Shown one piece after another: positions 7,811 to 15,756 of a stretch of DNA of 64,000 nt. The stretch is taken from assembly GCA_902362805.1 (NCBI GenBank), contig CABIXY010000005.1, positions 62,001 through 126,000 of the forward strand, in the 5' to 3' direction. The notes under the pieces are model-generated. The model was given only the letters and a program-made list of their open reading frames with translations. It was not told where the DNA came from and made no database searches. The stretch comes from Eubacteriaceae bacterium (GTDB lineage: Bacteria > Bacillota > Clostridia > Peptostreptococcales > Anaerovoracaceae). The translations under genes and the position numbers were made by a program. The first letter of the stretch is position 1. Every line of letters begins with the position of its first letter.

Positions 7811-8989
7811 CTAGATGACACCTTCTTGTTGCAGGTGCGTGAGTTCTACAGAATCAATCGCTAAGGCACCATAAATTTCAGCATTATGTTCTCCAAGGTT
7901 TGGTGCTGCTTGCAGAGGTTCTTCCTCTTCGCCGACAAACTTGACTGGTTTGCCAGGCATCTCCAGCTTACCGATCTTTTCATCTTCTAGTGAAACGATC
8001 ATATTTCTAACCTGCAGCTGCGGTTCTTCCAGTGCTTCTCTTGTCGTACTGCACATCGTGCCTGGAATCAGGTTTTCATCGCAGATTGCTGCAATTTCCT
8101 GCATTGTATAATTAGAAAACAAATCTTCGATCTTGTTTCTGAGATCTCCGAAATAATGGTATCCTCTTACTAAGTTAGAGCAGTACTTTTCATCTTCGTC
8201 CCACTCTGGAGTATTGAATGCTTTGCAGAATTTCGTCCACTGTGCATCGGACGAAATACCCATCGCAACATATCCGTTCTTACATTTCAAAATGTCGTAT
8301 GGATTAATCAGAGGGTGTGCATTTCCTGTACGCATAGGGTCTTCACCATCTGCACCCCATGTAATTACTTTATCTTCAGATACAGCAATTGCGGAGCCGC
8401 AGAGAGAAGTCTCCACCATCTGTCCTTCTCCTGTACTTCTTGCATAATAAATAGCTACGCATACAGCAGACGCAAGGAAGCTGGCAGCGTAGTGTTCTGA
8501 GATTGAAAATCCGATTCTAGTCGGTGGGTTTTCCGGGAACCCGGTAAAATGCATAACACCACTCTTTGCCTGCGCAATTAAGTCAGACTGCGGAATATCC
8601 GTTTCAGGTCCCGTAGAACCATATGCTGAAACGCGTCCGTAAACGAGGGATGGTTTGATTGCTGATAAGTCCTCATAACCCAAGCCAAGTTTTTCCATAG
8701 TGCCTGGGGTAAAGTTTTCCAGAACAGCATCGGCTGTCGCTACTAATTTCTTAAAGAGTTCTTTTCCTTCCGGATGCATTAGATTGAGAGTCACACTTTT
8801 TTTGCCGCGATCGCGAAAAACATGGTGGGGACTAGCACCATTTTTCAATGGTGCTAGCTCACGAAGAGGATCCCCTCCACTTGGTGTTTCTACTTTAATA
8901 ACCTCTGCTCCATAATCAGCCAATTCCATCCCGCAGTAGCCGGAAAGTGTTGTTAAATCAAGAATTCTTATTCCTTCTAAAGGTAACAT
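7811..8989 (-). CDS. gbuB: Class III CoA-transferase paralog with Glu at the catalytic Asp position
   Basis: A 392-residue family III CoA-transferase, paralogous to the next gene. It keeps LADYGAEVIKVETPSGGD and DRGKKSVTLNL. Where the partner has GFSLCDTWAG it reads GFSISEHYAAS, placing Glu165 at the catalytic position. It may therefore act as a structural partner in a heteromeric enzyme, as in two-subunit family III enzymes such as BbsEF, or may use Glu as nucleophile. The ATG follows AGGAGG. It lies 53 bases after the dehydrogenase gene. A 10-base perfect inverted repeat lies in its coding sequence. Symbol by order. Confidence 0.87.
   Translation of the reverse strand: MLPLEGIRILDLTTLSGYCGMELADYGAEVIKVETPSGGDPLRELAPLKNGASPHHVFRDRGKKSVTLNLMHPEGKELFKKLVATADAVLENFTPGTMEKLGLGYEDLSAIKPSLVYGRVSAYGSTGPETDIPQSDLIAQAKSGVMHFTGFPENPPTRIGFSISEHYAASFLASAVCVAIYYARSTGEGQMVETSLCGSAIAVSEDKVITWGADGEDPMRTGNAHPLINPYDILKCKNGYVAMGISSDAQWTKFCKAFNTPEWDEDEKYCSNLVRGYHYFGDLRNKIEDLFSNYTMQEIAAICDENLIPGTMCSTTREALEEPQLQVRNMIVSLEDEKIGKLEMPGKPVKFVGEEEEPLQAAPNLGEHNAEIYGALAIDSVELTHLQQEGVI
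8832..8857. repeat. Perfect inverted repeat inside a CoA-transferase gene
   Basis: CTAGCACCAT and ATGGTGCTAG flank a six-base loop within codons for LAPLKNGAS. It may be chance in coding sequence or an mRNA hairpin. Confidence 0.5.
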
Positions 8990-9042
8990 GTAAACCTCCT
9001 TTTACTGTGAGAAGTTGAACCTCACGGTCGCCAAACGGTTAT

Positions 9043-10224
9043 TTATTTTTCGTAATCCCATCCAGTGTAAAGTTCTACGCCACGTTTTTTGATCTGTCCG
9101 CCGATGACGTTTCTCTGAATTTCGGAAGTTCCTTCCCAAATTCTGTCAACTCTCTGGTCTCTCCACAGTCTTTCAACTGGGTTCTCTCTCATGTATCCAC
9201 GTCCGCCCAGGATCTGAACGCCCTTGTCAGTTACGTGGTTAACCATTTCTGAACACCACAGTTTGATTGCGGATGCTCTTGCATGCTTCAGCTTACGATC
9301 CATGTCAGGGTCTGAGATTTCCCAGCAAACTCTGTACAGTAAGCTCTTAGCTGCCATGATTTCCATAGTCATGTCTGCGATCATGTGCTCAATTACCTGA
9401 TATTCTCTGATTGGTCTTCCGCCCATTACACGCTCTGCAGCCCAATCATTTGCTACGTTCAGAACTCTTTCAGCTCCGCCTACGCAACGAGCAGCGATTC
9501 CAAGTCTAGCTTCTACGAACCAGTCTTTTGTCATGTTGAAGCCTTCTCCGATTCCCTTCAGGATCTTTGATTCGTCAACGATTACATCTGTGAATGTGAA
9601 TTCAGGATGTTTGAATGCGAAGTGGTGAGTAAATTCTGGTGTTCTCTTTACGCTTACGCCAGGAGCATCCTTTTCTACGAAGAATACTGTAGCCTTATCT
9701 GGATCCCCATCGATATGTGCATGAACAAGAAGGAAGTCAGCAACGTTACCAACTGTTACGTACCATTTTTCTCCGTTGATCTTGTATCCGCCGTCGCATT
9801 TAACAGCAGTAGTCTGGCACTGTGTTGGGTCGGAACCAGCATCAGCTTCTGTGATTGCATATGCGTCTCTACGCTTGCACTGGTTGGAAGGAATCAGATA
9901 TTCTTCGATCTGTTCCTGCGTACCGAATTTCATTGGGAATGATGGCTGTGGAATAGCGTCCCAGATAGCGCCTGTTGACATACCGAACTGTTCACTGCAC
10001 AGTGCCTGTTCAAATAAAGTCATTCCCTGTCCGCCGTGCTCTTTGGAGTGGTTTGTTGCGTTGAATCCCCAGTCCATAACCTGCTGAGTTATGTATTTAT
10101 GAGTCTCTGGAGTGATACCGTTGTTTTCTTCACATTCCATTTCGTAAGGGAAAAGTACCTGTTCTGTAAATTCCTTTGCCTTAACCTGTAATGCGCGATG
10201 CTCCTTGCTTAGTTTAAAATCCAT
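9043..10224 (-). CDS. gbuA: Acyl-CoA dehydrogenase-like flavoenzyme, probable gamma-butyrobetainyl-CoA TMA-lyase
   Basis: A 393-residue acyl-CoA dehydrogenase fold enzyme. It has the family signature AYAITEADAGSDPTQ (about 121-135), a C-terminal FAD-binding motif GVQILGGRGYMRENPVERLWRD in part, and the catalytic-base Glu364 in IWEGTSEIQR. In the described gbu/bbu pathway an enzyme of this family acts on gamma-butyrobetainyl-CoA, giving trimethylamine and crotonyl-CoA. That function is taken from the cluster match, not from a residue unique to this protein. It is the first gene of the operon, about 100 bases after a good promoter. Symbol by order. Confidence 0.87.
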   Translation of the reverse strand: MDFKLSKEHRALQVKAKEFTEQVLFPYEMECEENNGITPETHKYITQQVMDWGFNATNHSKEHGGQGMTLFEQALCSEQFGMSTGAIWDAIPQPSFPMKFGTQEQIEEYLIPSNQCKRRDAYAITEADAGSDPTQCQTTAVKCDGGYKINGEKWYVTVGNVADFLLVHAHIDGDPDKATVFFVEKDAPGVSVKRTPEFTHHFAFKHPEFTFTDVIVDESKILKGIGEGFNMTKDWFVEARLGIAARCVGGAERVLNVANDWAAERVMGGRPIREYQVIEHMIADMTMEIMAAKSLLYRVCWEISDPDMDRKLKHARASAIKLWCSEMVNHVTDKGVQILGGRGYMRENPVERLWRDQRVDRIWEGTSEIQRNVIGGQIKKRGVELYTGWDYEK

Positions 10225-10333
10225 AATAATATGCTCCTTTCATTTATAAAACGATAATGACTGATAACTACATATTGGATGTATGATTATATTTTTTTCC
10301 AATACTCTTATGTAGCTCCTCTTTACAATTCAC

Positions 10334-10362
10334 ATGATAGCATTATTCTTATTGTGAGACAA
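10334..10362 (-). promoter_or_regulatory. Promoter of the gbu-type operon
   Basis: On the minus strand TTGTCT, a 17-base spacer and TATCAT with an extended TGC before it. The predicted start is near 10327, a leader of about 100 bases. The -35 box coincides with the possible left end of the neighbouring insertion sequence. No -24/-12 motif was seen in 10225-10534. Confidence 0.6.
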
Positions 10363-10534
10363 ACTATTTTCACAGATTTTTCTGTCTTCGTTTTTTTGAG
10401 TAAACGCTGAATACATTGAAATTCAAGGGATTCATTTGTAATATTTCTATTTTTTTTATGAATATTTCTGTGGCATTTTGCAGTTTTTTATAATATAATG
10501 ATATTGACAAATTTGTCCAGGAAAGGAGGAGCTC

Positions 10535-12247
10535 GTGTTTCTAATCAAAGAAAAGAGAAAGAACGGTACCAATCTTTGTATCGTACAGTCCTATAGAGAT
10601 CCCATTACAAAGGTATCTAAAACAAAGAGAATTATGAACGTCGGCTACTTGGAGGATCTTCAAAAGCAATATGACGATCCAATTGCTCATTTTCAAGAAG
10701 TAGCAAAAAAGATGACCGAAGAATACAGTACCAAAACAAAGCCGACTTACCTCACTATCAATCCTGCTAAATCATTAGATCAAGGTGTCGACCTTATCAA
10801 GAATTATGGTTATGCTGCTTTGTCTGCACTATACCACGAATTGAAGCTGGACGTTTTCTTTAGAGGGCGCCAGAGGACTTTAGATATCGACTTCAGCCTC
10901 AACAGTATTATGAAACTTCTCGTATATGGGCGTATACTTTATCCAGGATCAGAAAAACAGATTTATGGAAAAAAAGATCGTTTTTTTGATAAAATGGATT
11001 TTTCCTTGGACGACTTATATCACTCTTTTCCTTATTTTCATCAATACAAACTTCCATTGCAATCTTGGATTCACGAACGTATTTGTGAAAATTACGGCAA
11101 AGATACAAGTCAAATGTATTATTATGTGACCAACCACTACTTCGAGGTCAGCGAACAGGACCTGTTACAGAAAAAAGGTGTATCCAAAGAATATCGTGAA
11201 GATCCAATCGTGCAGATGGGTCTATTCGTAGATACAAACAGGCTGCCCGTGTCCTATGAACTTTTCCCTAGAATCAGGGATGATGTACCTCTATTGAAGC
11301 CGGCACTCAAAAAAGCCCGCCATAACTTCGGCGTGGACAAGGTCATCATCGTGGATGACAACAGATCCAACAACGCCGACATTCTCTACAACAGCGTGCT
11401 TTCCGGCGGCAACGGTTATATCATAGCTCAAACGATTCGAAACGCAAAGACAGAAACCAAAAAATATGTCCTCAATCAAGATGGATACAGGCCTCTGGGT
11501 AAAGACTGCAAAATCAAATCACGAATTTGTAACAGAGAGGTTCGCATTACGACTCCTGATGGCAAAAAGAAAACCGTCATATTAAAAGAAAAACAAATTG
11601 TCTTCTACAACGACATCCATGCAAGATGGGCAATCGCGGAACGAGAAGACGTATTGCTGAAATCAAAAGACATCATCGCCTCTCCCGAAAAATACAACAA
11701 AGCCACTACCTATGGCGCGGCAACCTACGTAAAGAATCTCGAATATGATAAAAAAACGGGAGCGATTATTCAGGACAGGCAGGGGCTGTATTTGGACGAA
11801 AAAAGTCTCCGGGAAGAAGAAAAGTACGACGGCTATTATATGCTGCTCACCAGTGAACTGGATATGAGCGAGGAGGAAATCGTCGATGTCTATACTGGGC
11901 TTTGGGAAATAGAAAATTCTTTCAGGCTAATCAATAGTACCTTCCATACCAGACCTGATTTCGTATCGAGAGCAGATCATATGTATACCCACTTTTCCAC
12001 TTGCTTCGTGGCCCTCACTCTGACTCGCCTTCTGGAATTAAAAACGCAGAGAAAGTATCCTCTGCAGCAGGTGATTCGAAGTCTGAAGAAGTGCAGCTGC
12101 GTACATATTGAAGATAATTATTACGTCACGACGTATTATGATGACGTTCTGGAATTTGTCGGTGATAGTCTGGGCGTAGATTTTTCGAAACGATATGGCA
12201 CACTGTGCACAATTAAAGAAAACCTGGGAGCAACAAAGAAAAGATAA
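10535..12247 (+). CDS. IS1634-family DDE transposase
   Basis: A 570-residue transposase of the IS4-superfamily type, apparently intact. An N-terminal segment (MFLIKEKRKNGTNLCIVQSY) precedes the RNase H-like core. Candidate DDE residues are Asp in GLFVDTNRLPVSY, Asp in KVIIVDDNRSNN and Glu in YTGLWEIENSFRLINS. The start is GTG at 10535, 6 bases after AAAGGAGG. It is divergent from the gbu-type operon. No frameshift or stop interrupts it, so it may still be mobile. Confidence 0.9.
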   Translation: MFLIKEKRKNGTNLCIVQSYRDPITKVSKTKRIMNVGYLEDLQKQYDDPIAHFQEVAKKMTEEYSTKTKPTYLTINPAKSLDQGVDLIKNYGYAALSALYHELKLDVFFRGRQRTLDIDFSLNSIMKLLVYGRILYPGSEKQIYGKKDRFFDKMDFSLDDLYHSFPYFHQYKLPLQSWIHERICENYGKDTSQMYYYVTNHYFEVSEQDLLQKKGVSKEYREDPIVQMGLFVDTNRLPVSYELFPRIRDDVPLLKPALKKARHNFGVDKVIIVDDNRSNNADILYNSVLSGGNGYIIAQTIRNAKTETKKYVLNQDGYRPLGKDCKIKSRICNREVRITTPDGKKKTVILKEKQIVFYNDIHARWAIAEREDVLLKSKDIIASPEKYNKATTYGAATYVKNLEYDKKTGAIIQDRQGLYLDEKSLREEEKYDGYYMLLTSELDMSEEEIVDVYTGLWEIENSFRLINSTFHTRPDFVSRADHMYTHFSTCFVALTLTRLLELKTQRKYPLQQVIRSLKKCSCVHIEDNYYVTTYYDDVLEFVGDSLGVDFSKRYGTLCTIKENLGATKKR

Positions 12248-12263
12248 CCTACGAAATTATTTA

Positions 12264-12309
12264 TAAAACGACCTCTTCAACAGATTCGTCTGTCCAAGAG
12301 GCCGTTTTT
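12264..12309 (+). terminator. Terminator after the transposase gene
   Basis: Arms AAAACG/CGTTTT, CCTCTT/AAGAGG and ACAGA/TCTGT nest around a TTCG loop and run into TTTTTA on the plus strand. Confidence 0.75.
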
Positions 12310-12344
12310 ATCTGTCTCAAAAGATACAGAAAGAAAAATAGGAA

Positions 12345-13166
12345 TCAAGCGTCCAGAGTATCATCGATGACGCTCTTCAAATCAAAACCTGCCTCTCCAT
12401 AGGCAGGCTCAAAGGTGGTGCCGTCTATAGAAATGAGCAGCTTCAATGTCCCGATGTAATGTGCCGTTCCCATGATCACATACCCGTTCTCATTCTGTCC
12501 TTCTTTCGTTTCCAACATCAACGTATACTGATCAAAGCTTGTTTGAGCATCCACAAACTTCAGGCGGTCCTTCCCTTTGATATAAATAACGTAATGGCTT
12601 TCTTTTTCACCGCTGTCTTCTCCGCCAGCTCGGCTTCTCGACAATACATAGCACCTAGTATCGTCGTTCTTGGCGTCGCATTCCCGGAACCACTGCTGCA
12701 AATCCTCGTTCTTTACATCATCTATGGTCATATTATAGCTGGTCATCCCTCCTAAATAATGATTATTAATCCGCGGCATCATGACAGCACCCATGAGAAC
12801 GCAAATACATATGGGAATCACGATTGCAGCAGTTGTGACTTTCCAAATGCCCTTGTCTTTCACTAGGGTTGCGGAAGTCGTCGGTGTGCTCTTGGGCAAA
12901 GGAGTTTCACAGACCGGGCACACTTTCCAGTCAGGCTTTACGGGATAACCACAGGAGATGCAGCATAGATTTTTTTCATCGTCCCGCATCAATACGTACA
13001 TGATCAGTCCGATAAAACACGGCATCAGAACAGCAATCATCGTCCAAATTCCCGCCTTCATCCCCCTGGCTTTGGCATCTCTGTATACATACAATCCGAC
13101 AATTAGAACAATGGCGGCTATCGCAACAAACAATATAAAGATCCACGAAGTGTTAATATAACTCAT
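12345..13166 (-). CDS. Membrane protein with a zinc ribbon
   Basis: A 273-residue protein. Two N-terminal helices (about 7-27 and 38-58) lead to a cytoplasmic zinc-ribbon-like segment CCISCGYPVKPDWKVCPVC (69-87). A third helix (about 108-130) is followed by an extracytoplasmic domain of about 140 residues with no family I recognise. Its start overlaps the previous gene by 14 bases, so it belongs to the ECF sigma-factor operon. It could sense or transmit an envelope signal to the sigma factor; that is inference from context. Confidence 0.75.
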   Translation of the reverse strand: MSYINTSWIFILFVAIAAIVLIVGLYVYRDAKARGMKAGIWTMIAVLMPCFIGLIMYVLMRDDEKNLCCISCGYPVKPDWKVCPVCETPLPKSTPTTSATLVKDKGIWKVTTAAIVIPICICVLMGAVMMPRINNHYLGGMTSYNMTIDDVKNEDLQQWFRECDAKNDDTRCYVLSRSRAGGEDSGEKESHYVIYIKGKDRLKFVDAQTSFDQYTLMLETKEGQNENGYVIMGTAHYIGTLKLLISIDGTTFEPAYGEAGFDLKSVIDDTLDA

Positions 13167-13440
13167 AAATCAAATCCCCCCTTTTTGTGACCAGAATCAC
13201 AGTAGTTACCCCCATACAGATCATCGAGACGCAAAGCAGTATCAATAAGCCCAACGCGGCAGCTATCGAATAACGGCATGCCATGGCAAACAGCACGGCT
13301 ACAAGCACTGTATTCAGCACAGAGACTGCAAGCAAAGCCAACAGTACTCGTCGTTTCTGCCGTTTTTTACATTCTTTACGCAGCGACGCTTCTGTCAAAG
13401 CAGGCGGCTGCCATTTTTCAAACTCAAAACTTTTCCGCAT
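13153..13440 (-). CDS. Small membrane protein, possible anti-sigma partner
   Basis: A 95-residue protein with a basic cytoplasmic N-terminus (about 1-30, ending KECKKRQKRR) and two closely spaced helices (about 31-53 and 58-82). It overlaps the end of the ECF sigma gene by 17 bases and the next gene by 14 bases, so the three are translationally coupled. Many ECF factors are held at the membrane by such co-encoded proteins. There is no zinc-binding HxxxCxxC anti-sigma motif, so this is only a suggestion. Confidence 0.65.
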   Translation of the reverse strand: MRKSFEFEKWQPPALTEASLRKECKKRQKRRVLLALLAVSVLNTVLVAVLFAMACRYSIAAALGLLILLCVSMICMGVTTVILVTKRGDLIYELY

Positions 13441-13909
13441 CCATCATCATCTCCTTTAACAGTTTTCGTGCCGTACTCAGCCTGGATTTCACCGTGCCCA
13501 GTGGTACGTTCAATGTCTCCGCCGTCTGCTTCTGATCCAATCCGTTGAAGTAGAACAGAATGACAGTCATACGCAATTTCTCGTCCAGTCTGTCCACCGC
13601 ATCCTTCAATTCGACGTAATTTCGTTCCCGGCCAGGAGTCCTCTCCATAATGGCATCTTTTTCTTCACTGGATTGAAAGAAATCGAAAAAAGGACTTCGT
13701 TTTTTCCTTCGGCAGACATCTTTGTAGGTATTAATGCAGATCCTCGTTATCCAAGGCTCAAAGTCCAGGCTCTGATCATACTGGTCAAAATGCTGCAAAG
13801 CTTTCAACCAGGTTTCCTGATAGAGATCATCCGCCTCATTTCGTTCACGGCACAGATTCATGCACAGGCCGTAGAGCCGTCGTCCGTAAACTTCTATATA
13901 ATTGTCCAT
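13424..13909 (-). CDS. ECF-type RNA polymerase sigma factor
   Basis: A 161-residue extracytoplasmic-function sigma factor. Region 2 is visible as RNEADDLYQETWLKALQHFD (about 23-42) and region 4 as FYFNGLDQKQTAETLNVPLG TVKSRLSTARKLL (about 118-150). It would direct RNA polymerase to a small stress or envelope regulon. It is the first gene of an operon with two membrane proteins. The ATG follows AAGGGGG. No matching ECF promoter was identified upstream by eye. Confidence 0.9.
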   Translation of the reverse strand: MDNYIEVYGRRLYGLCMNLCRERNEADDLYQETWLKALQHFDQYDQSLDFEPWITRICINTYKDVCRRKKRSPFFDFFQSSEEKDAIMERTPGRERNYVELKDAVDRLDEKLRMTVILFYFNGLDQKQTAETLNVPLGTVKSRLSTARKLLKEMMMDAEKF

Positions 13910-13985
13910 CGGCCTGTCCCCCTTTCCTTAATACATACGCTCTGCTGCGTTAAAAGGTTCAAAAAAATTATGCCTGTTTTAGCGC

Positions 13986-14016
13986 AAAAAAGCAGCATAG
14001 CTTTCACCATGCTGCC
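13986..14016 (-). terminator. Terminator of the 147-residue membrane protein gene
   Basis: GGCAGCAT and ATGCTGC arms are followed on the minus strand by TTTTTT, 37 bases after the stop codon. Confidence 0.75.
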
Positions 14017-14052
14017 TTATAAATCGAAGATACGCTCGATTCATTTCTCCTA

Positions 14053-14496
14053 TTAAAAGTTATGATAATACGAAATTCCCTGATCATAGCCAAAGACAGA
14101 ATACAATACAGAACCGATTAAAGAAATAATACAGATTCCTATAATGACAGCGCCGATGATAATCAAGGCCTTTGCCCATGTAGGCAGACCAGTCTTCTGC
14201 GGCGGCACCTGCTGATCATAATTTTCCTGATAATATGTACCATCTTCTGGCGGATTTCTGTGATAATTCTGCGCTGCCGGGTTCTTCAATGGATAGTCCC
14301 GTCTGATGACAAGATACACTACCAATCCCAGGTAACTCGGCACCAAAGCCGCTACCAAAGCCCACAGCCACGGACTGCAGTCTACTCTTTTATCTGCATC
14401 TTTATAAACGCACACTGCTATGACGATGGGAATTCCAATTGCAAATATCAAAATCACCGGAATAATCATCAAAATAGCAAAAGCTCCAAATAACAT
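14053..14496 (-). CDS. Small membrane protein with phospholipase-D-nuclease-type N-terminal helices
   Basis: A 147-residue protein with two N-terminal helices (about 4-28 and 41-62), a proline- and tyrosine-rich hydrophilic linker (YHRNPPEDGTYYQENYDQQ) and a C-terminal helix (about 111-136). Its first two helices, with VYKDADKRVDCSPWLWALVA between them, look like those of the 273-residue zinc-ribbon protein (VYRDAKARGMKAGIWTMIA), so the two share a module. The start at 14496 follows GGGAGAC; an upstream frame extension lacks a ribosome site. Function unknown. Confidence 0.75.
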   Translation of the reverse strand: MLFGAFAILMIIPVILIFAIGIPIVIAVCVYKDADKRVDCSPWLWALVAALVPSYLGLVVYLVIRRDYPLKNPAAQNYHRNPPEDGTYYQENYDQQVPPQKTGLPTWAKALIIIGAVIIGICIISLIGSVLYSVFGYDQGISYYHNF

Positions 14497-14605
14497 AATC
14501 TCAGTCTCCCTTCTTCTTTTTATGTCTATACAAATAAAAGTATACCACATTTTGTCGAATCTGCATATTATGTTAGTGAAATCTTTTAACCTTGAGGTGA
14601 AAATC

Positions 14606-15049
14606 ATGGCTTATGACACCAGAGAACTCTTTGCCCGCCTGATACAATGCGAGGCAGGAGGCGAAGGTGAAGATGGAATGAGAGCAGTTGCAACTGTCAT
14701 TATGAACCGGGCTACCATCAGTTATGGTGAGTTTGCCCGTGTCAGCAGAGGCGGAGACGTGAGAAACATCATCACACAGCCAGGACAGTTCGTCTGTATG
14801 AGAGAAAGCGTCGGTGGTGTTTATAACCCGCAAAATGTTTATAATATGAATCCTACACAGGAGCATTTTGATATTGTAGACTGGGCAATGGGAGGGGGAC
14901 GATTGATGGGTGTTGATGAATCACTCTTCTTTCACAATCCCTATAGTACCAAATGTCCAACATACTTTCCAACCAACGTAGGCGTTATCCATAACCGGAT
15001 AGGCGACCACTGCTTCTACCTTCCGACTTCATACTATGCAGATACATGA
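14606..15049 (+). CDS. cwlJ: Spore cortex-lytic cell wall hydrolase CwlJ-like
   Basis: A 147-residue Hydrolase_2 (SleB-type catalytic domain) protein with the family opening RLIQCEAGGEGEDGMRAVAT and the Glu of CEAGGE. It has no signal peptide and no peptidoglycan-binding domain, which fits CwlJ (about 140 residues) rather than SleB. CwlJ degrades the spore cortex during germination and sits in the coat. The downstream gene encodes a GerQ-type coat protein, the known partner required for CwlJ in Bacillus, which strongly supports this assignment. The ATG at 14606 follows TTGAGGTG. Confidence 0.85.
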   Translation: MAYDTRELFARLIQCEAGGEGEDGMRAVATVIMNRATISYGEFARVSRGGDVRNIITQPGQFVCMRESVGGVYNPQNVYNMNPTQEHFDIVDWAMGGGRLMGVDESLFFHNPYSTKCPTYFPTNVGVIHNRIGDHCFYLPTSYYADT

Positions 15050-15095
15050 TGATAAATCAATAAAGAGAAAAAATATAGAAATGAGGTAATTTTTT

Positions 15096-15710
15096 ATGAT
15101 TATGCCATGCAACAGTGCAAATGGATGCGGAACGGTTTCCGTCCGCAGCAACCAACTCGACGACTTGGCTTACAGACCGATTGACGGAATTTCCTATGAG
15201 CAGATGACAGGATTCATGCCTTCATCCTCTGCTACAGCAAGCGTTGCCCCTGTACCTGGTACGTCAAATATCCCTACGGCCTCCGGCGTTGCAGCTGCAC
15301 AGGGCCTCGATCTCGATAATCCTGCTATGCCCGGCGGCACTAATAATTTAAGACCTTCCACAGGCGGCAGTTCAGTACAGCCAGAAGGGGTCCTGCCAAA
15401 CGCACCAGAATTTCAAGTTCCAAACAATCCCCTTCTTCCACCGGGTTATCAGGAAGTGATCAACTATGAAAACCTGCAGTACATGAACGGTTTTCTCAGA
15501 ACACAGATTGGTAAATACATCCGTGTTGAGCAGATCGTCGGTTCTACGGTCATCGAAGATCGTTATGGTTACTTAGTCGGTGTCGGCCTCAATTACATCT
15601 TGCTGCAGGAAATCAATACACAGAACATCATGGCGGTGGACTTCTACAACATCAAATACGTATATATCTATTATTCACAGCCTACCCTGCCTACCAATGC
15701 CACCAGATAA
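15096..15710 (+). CDS. gerQ: Spore coat protein GerQ-like
   Basis: A 204-residue protein. The N-terminal 120 residues are low complexity, rich in Ser, Pro, Gly, Ala and Asn. The C-terminal domain (about 122-193, from YENLQYMNGFLRTQIGKYIR to DFYNIKYVYIY) has the GerQ layout: a helix then a small beta-barrel. In Bacillus, GerQ is a coat protein cross-linked by transglutaminase and needed to keep CwlJ in the spore. It lies 46 bases after the cwlJ-like gene, the same arrangement as in bacilli, with a shared terminator. Confidence 0.82.
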   Translation: MIMPCNSANGCGTVSVRSNQLDDLAYRPIDGISYEQMTGFMPSSSATASVAPVPGTSNIPTASGVAAAQGLDLDNPAMPGGTNNLRPSTGGSSVQPEGVLPNAPEFQVPNNPLLPPGYQEVINYENLQYMNGFLRTQIGKYIRVEQIVGSTVIEDRYGYLVGVGLNYILLQEINTQNIMAVDFYNIKYVYIYYSQPTLPTNATR

Positions 15711-15718
15711 CTTCTACA

Positions 15719-15756
15719 TCAAAAAGCACGCTCGGCATTGCCGAGCGTGCTTTTCT
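15719..15756. terminator. Bidirectional terminator
   Basis: Perfect 13-base arms AAGCACGCTCGGC and GCCGAGCGTGCTT around ATT, with T-runs in both directions. It serves gerQ and the convergent fibronectin-type gene. Confidence 0.85.

Larger units (their letters stand above)
10351..12324. mobile_element. IS1634-family insertion sequence (ends tentative)
   Basis: The element contains one transposase gene. Possible ends share TGAGACA in inverted orientation: 10355-10361 on the plus strand and 12313-12319 on the minus strand, with weaker similarity around them. No target-site duplication was found, so the boundaries are a guess while the element's presence is well supported by the transposase. The AT-rich 10363-10534 stretch is its left noncoding part. 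Confidence 0.5.

Noticed and set aside
10471..10484. TGGCATTTTGCA as a sigma-54 promoter near the transposase
   Set aside because: GG and GC are only 6 bases apart; the element needs 10.
14420..14605. N-terminal extension of the CwlJ-like protein
   Set aside because: The extra 62 codons lack a ribosome site, overlap the divergent gene's start and promoter zone, and the family starts at the ATG at 14606.
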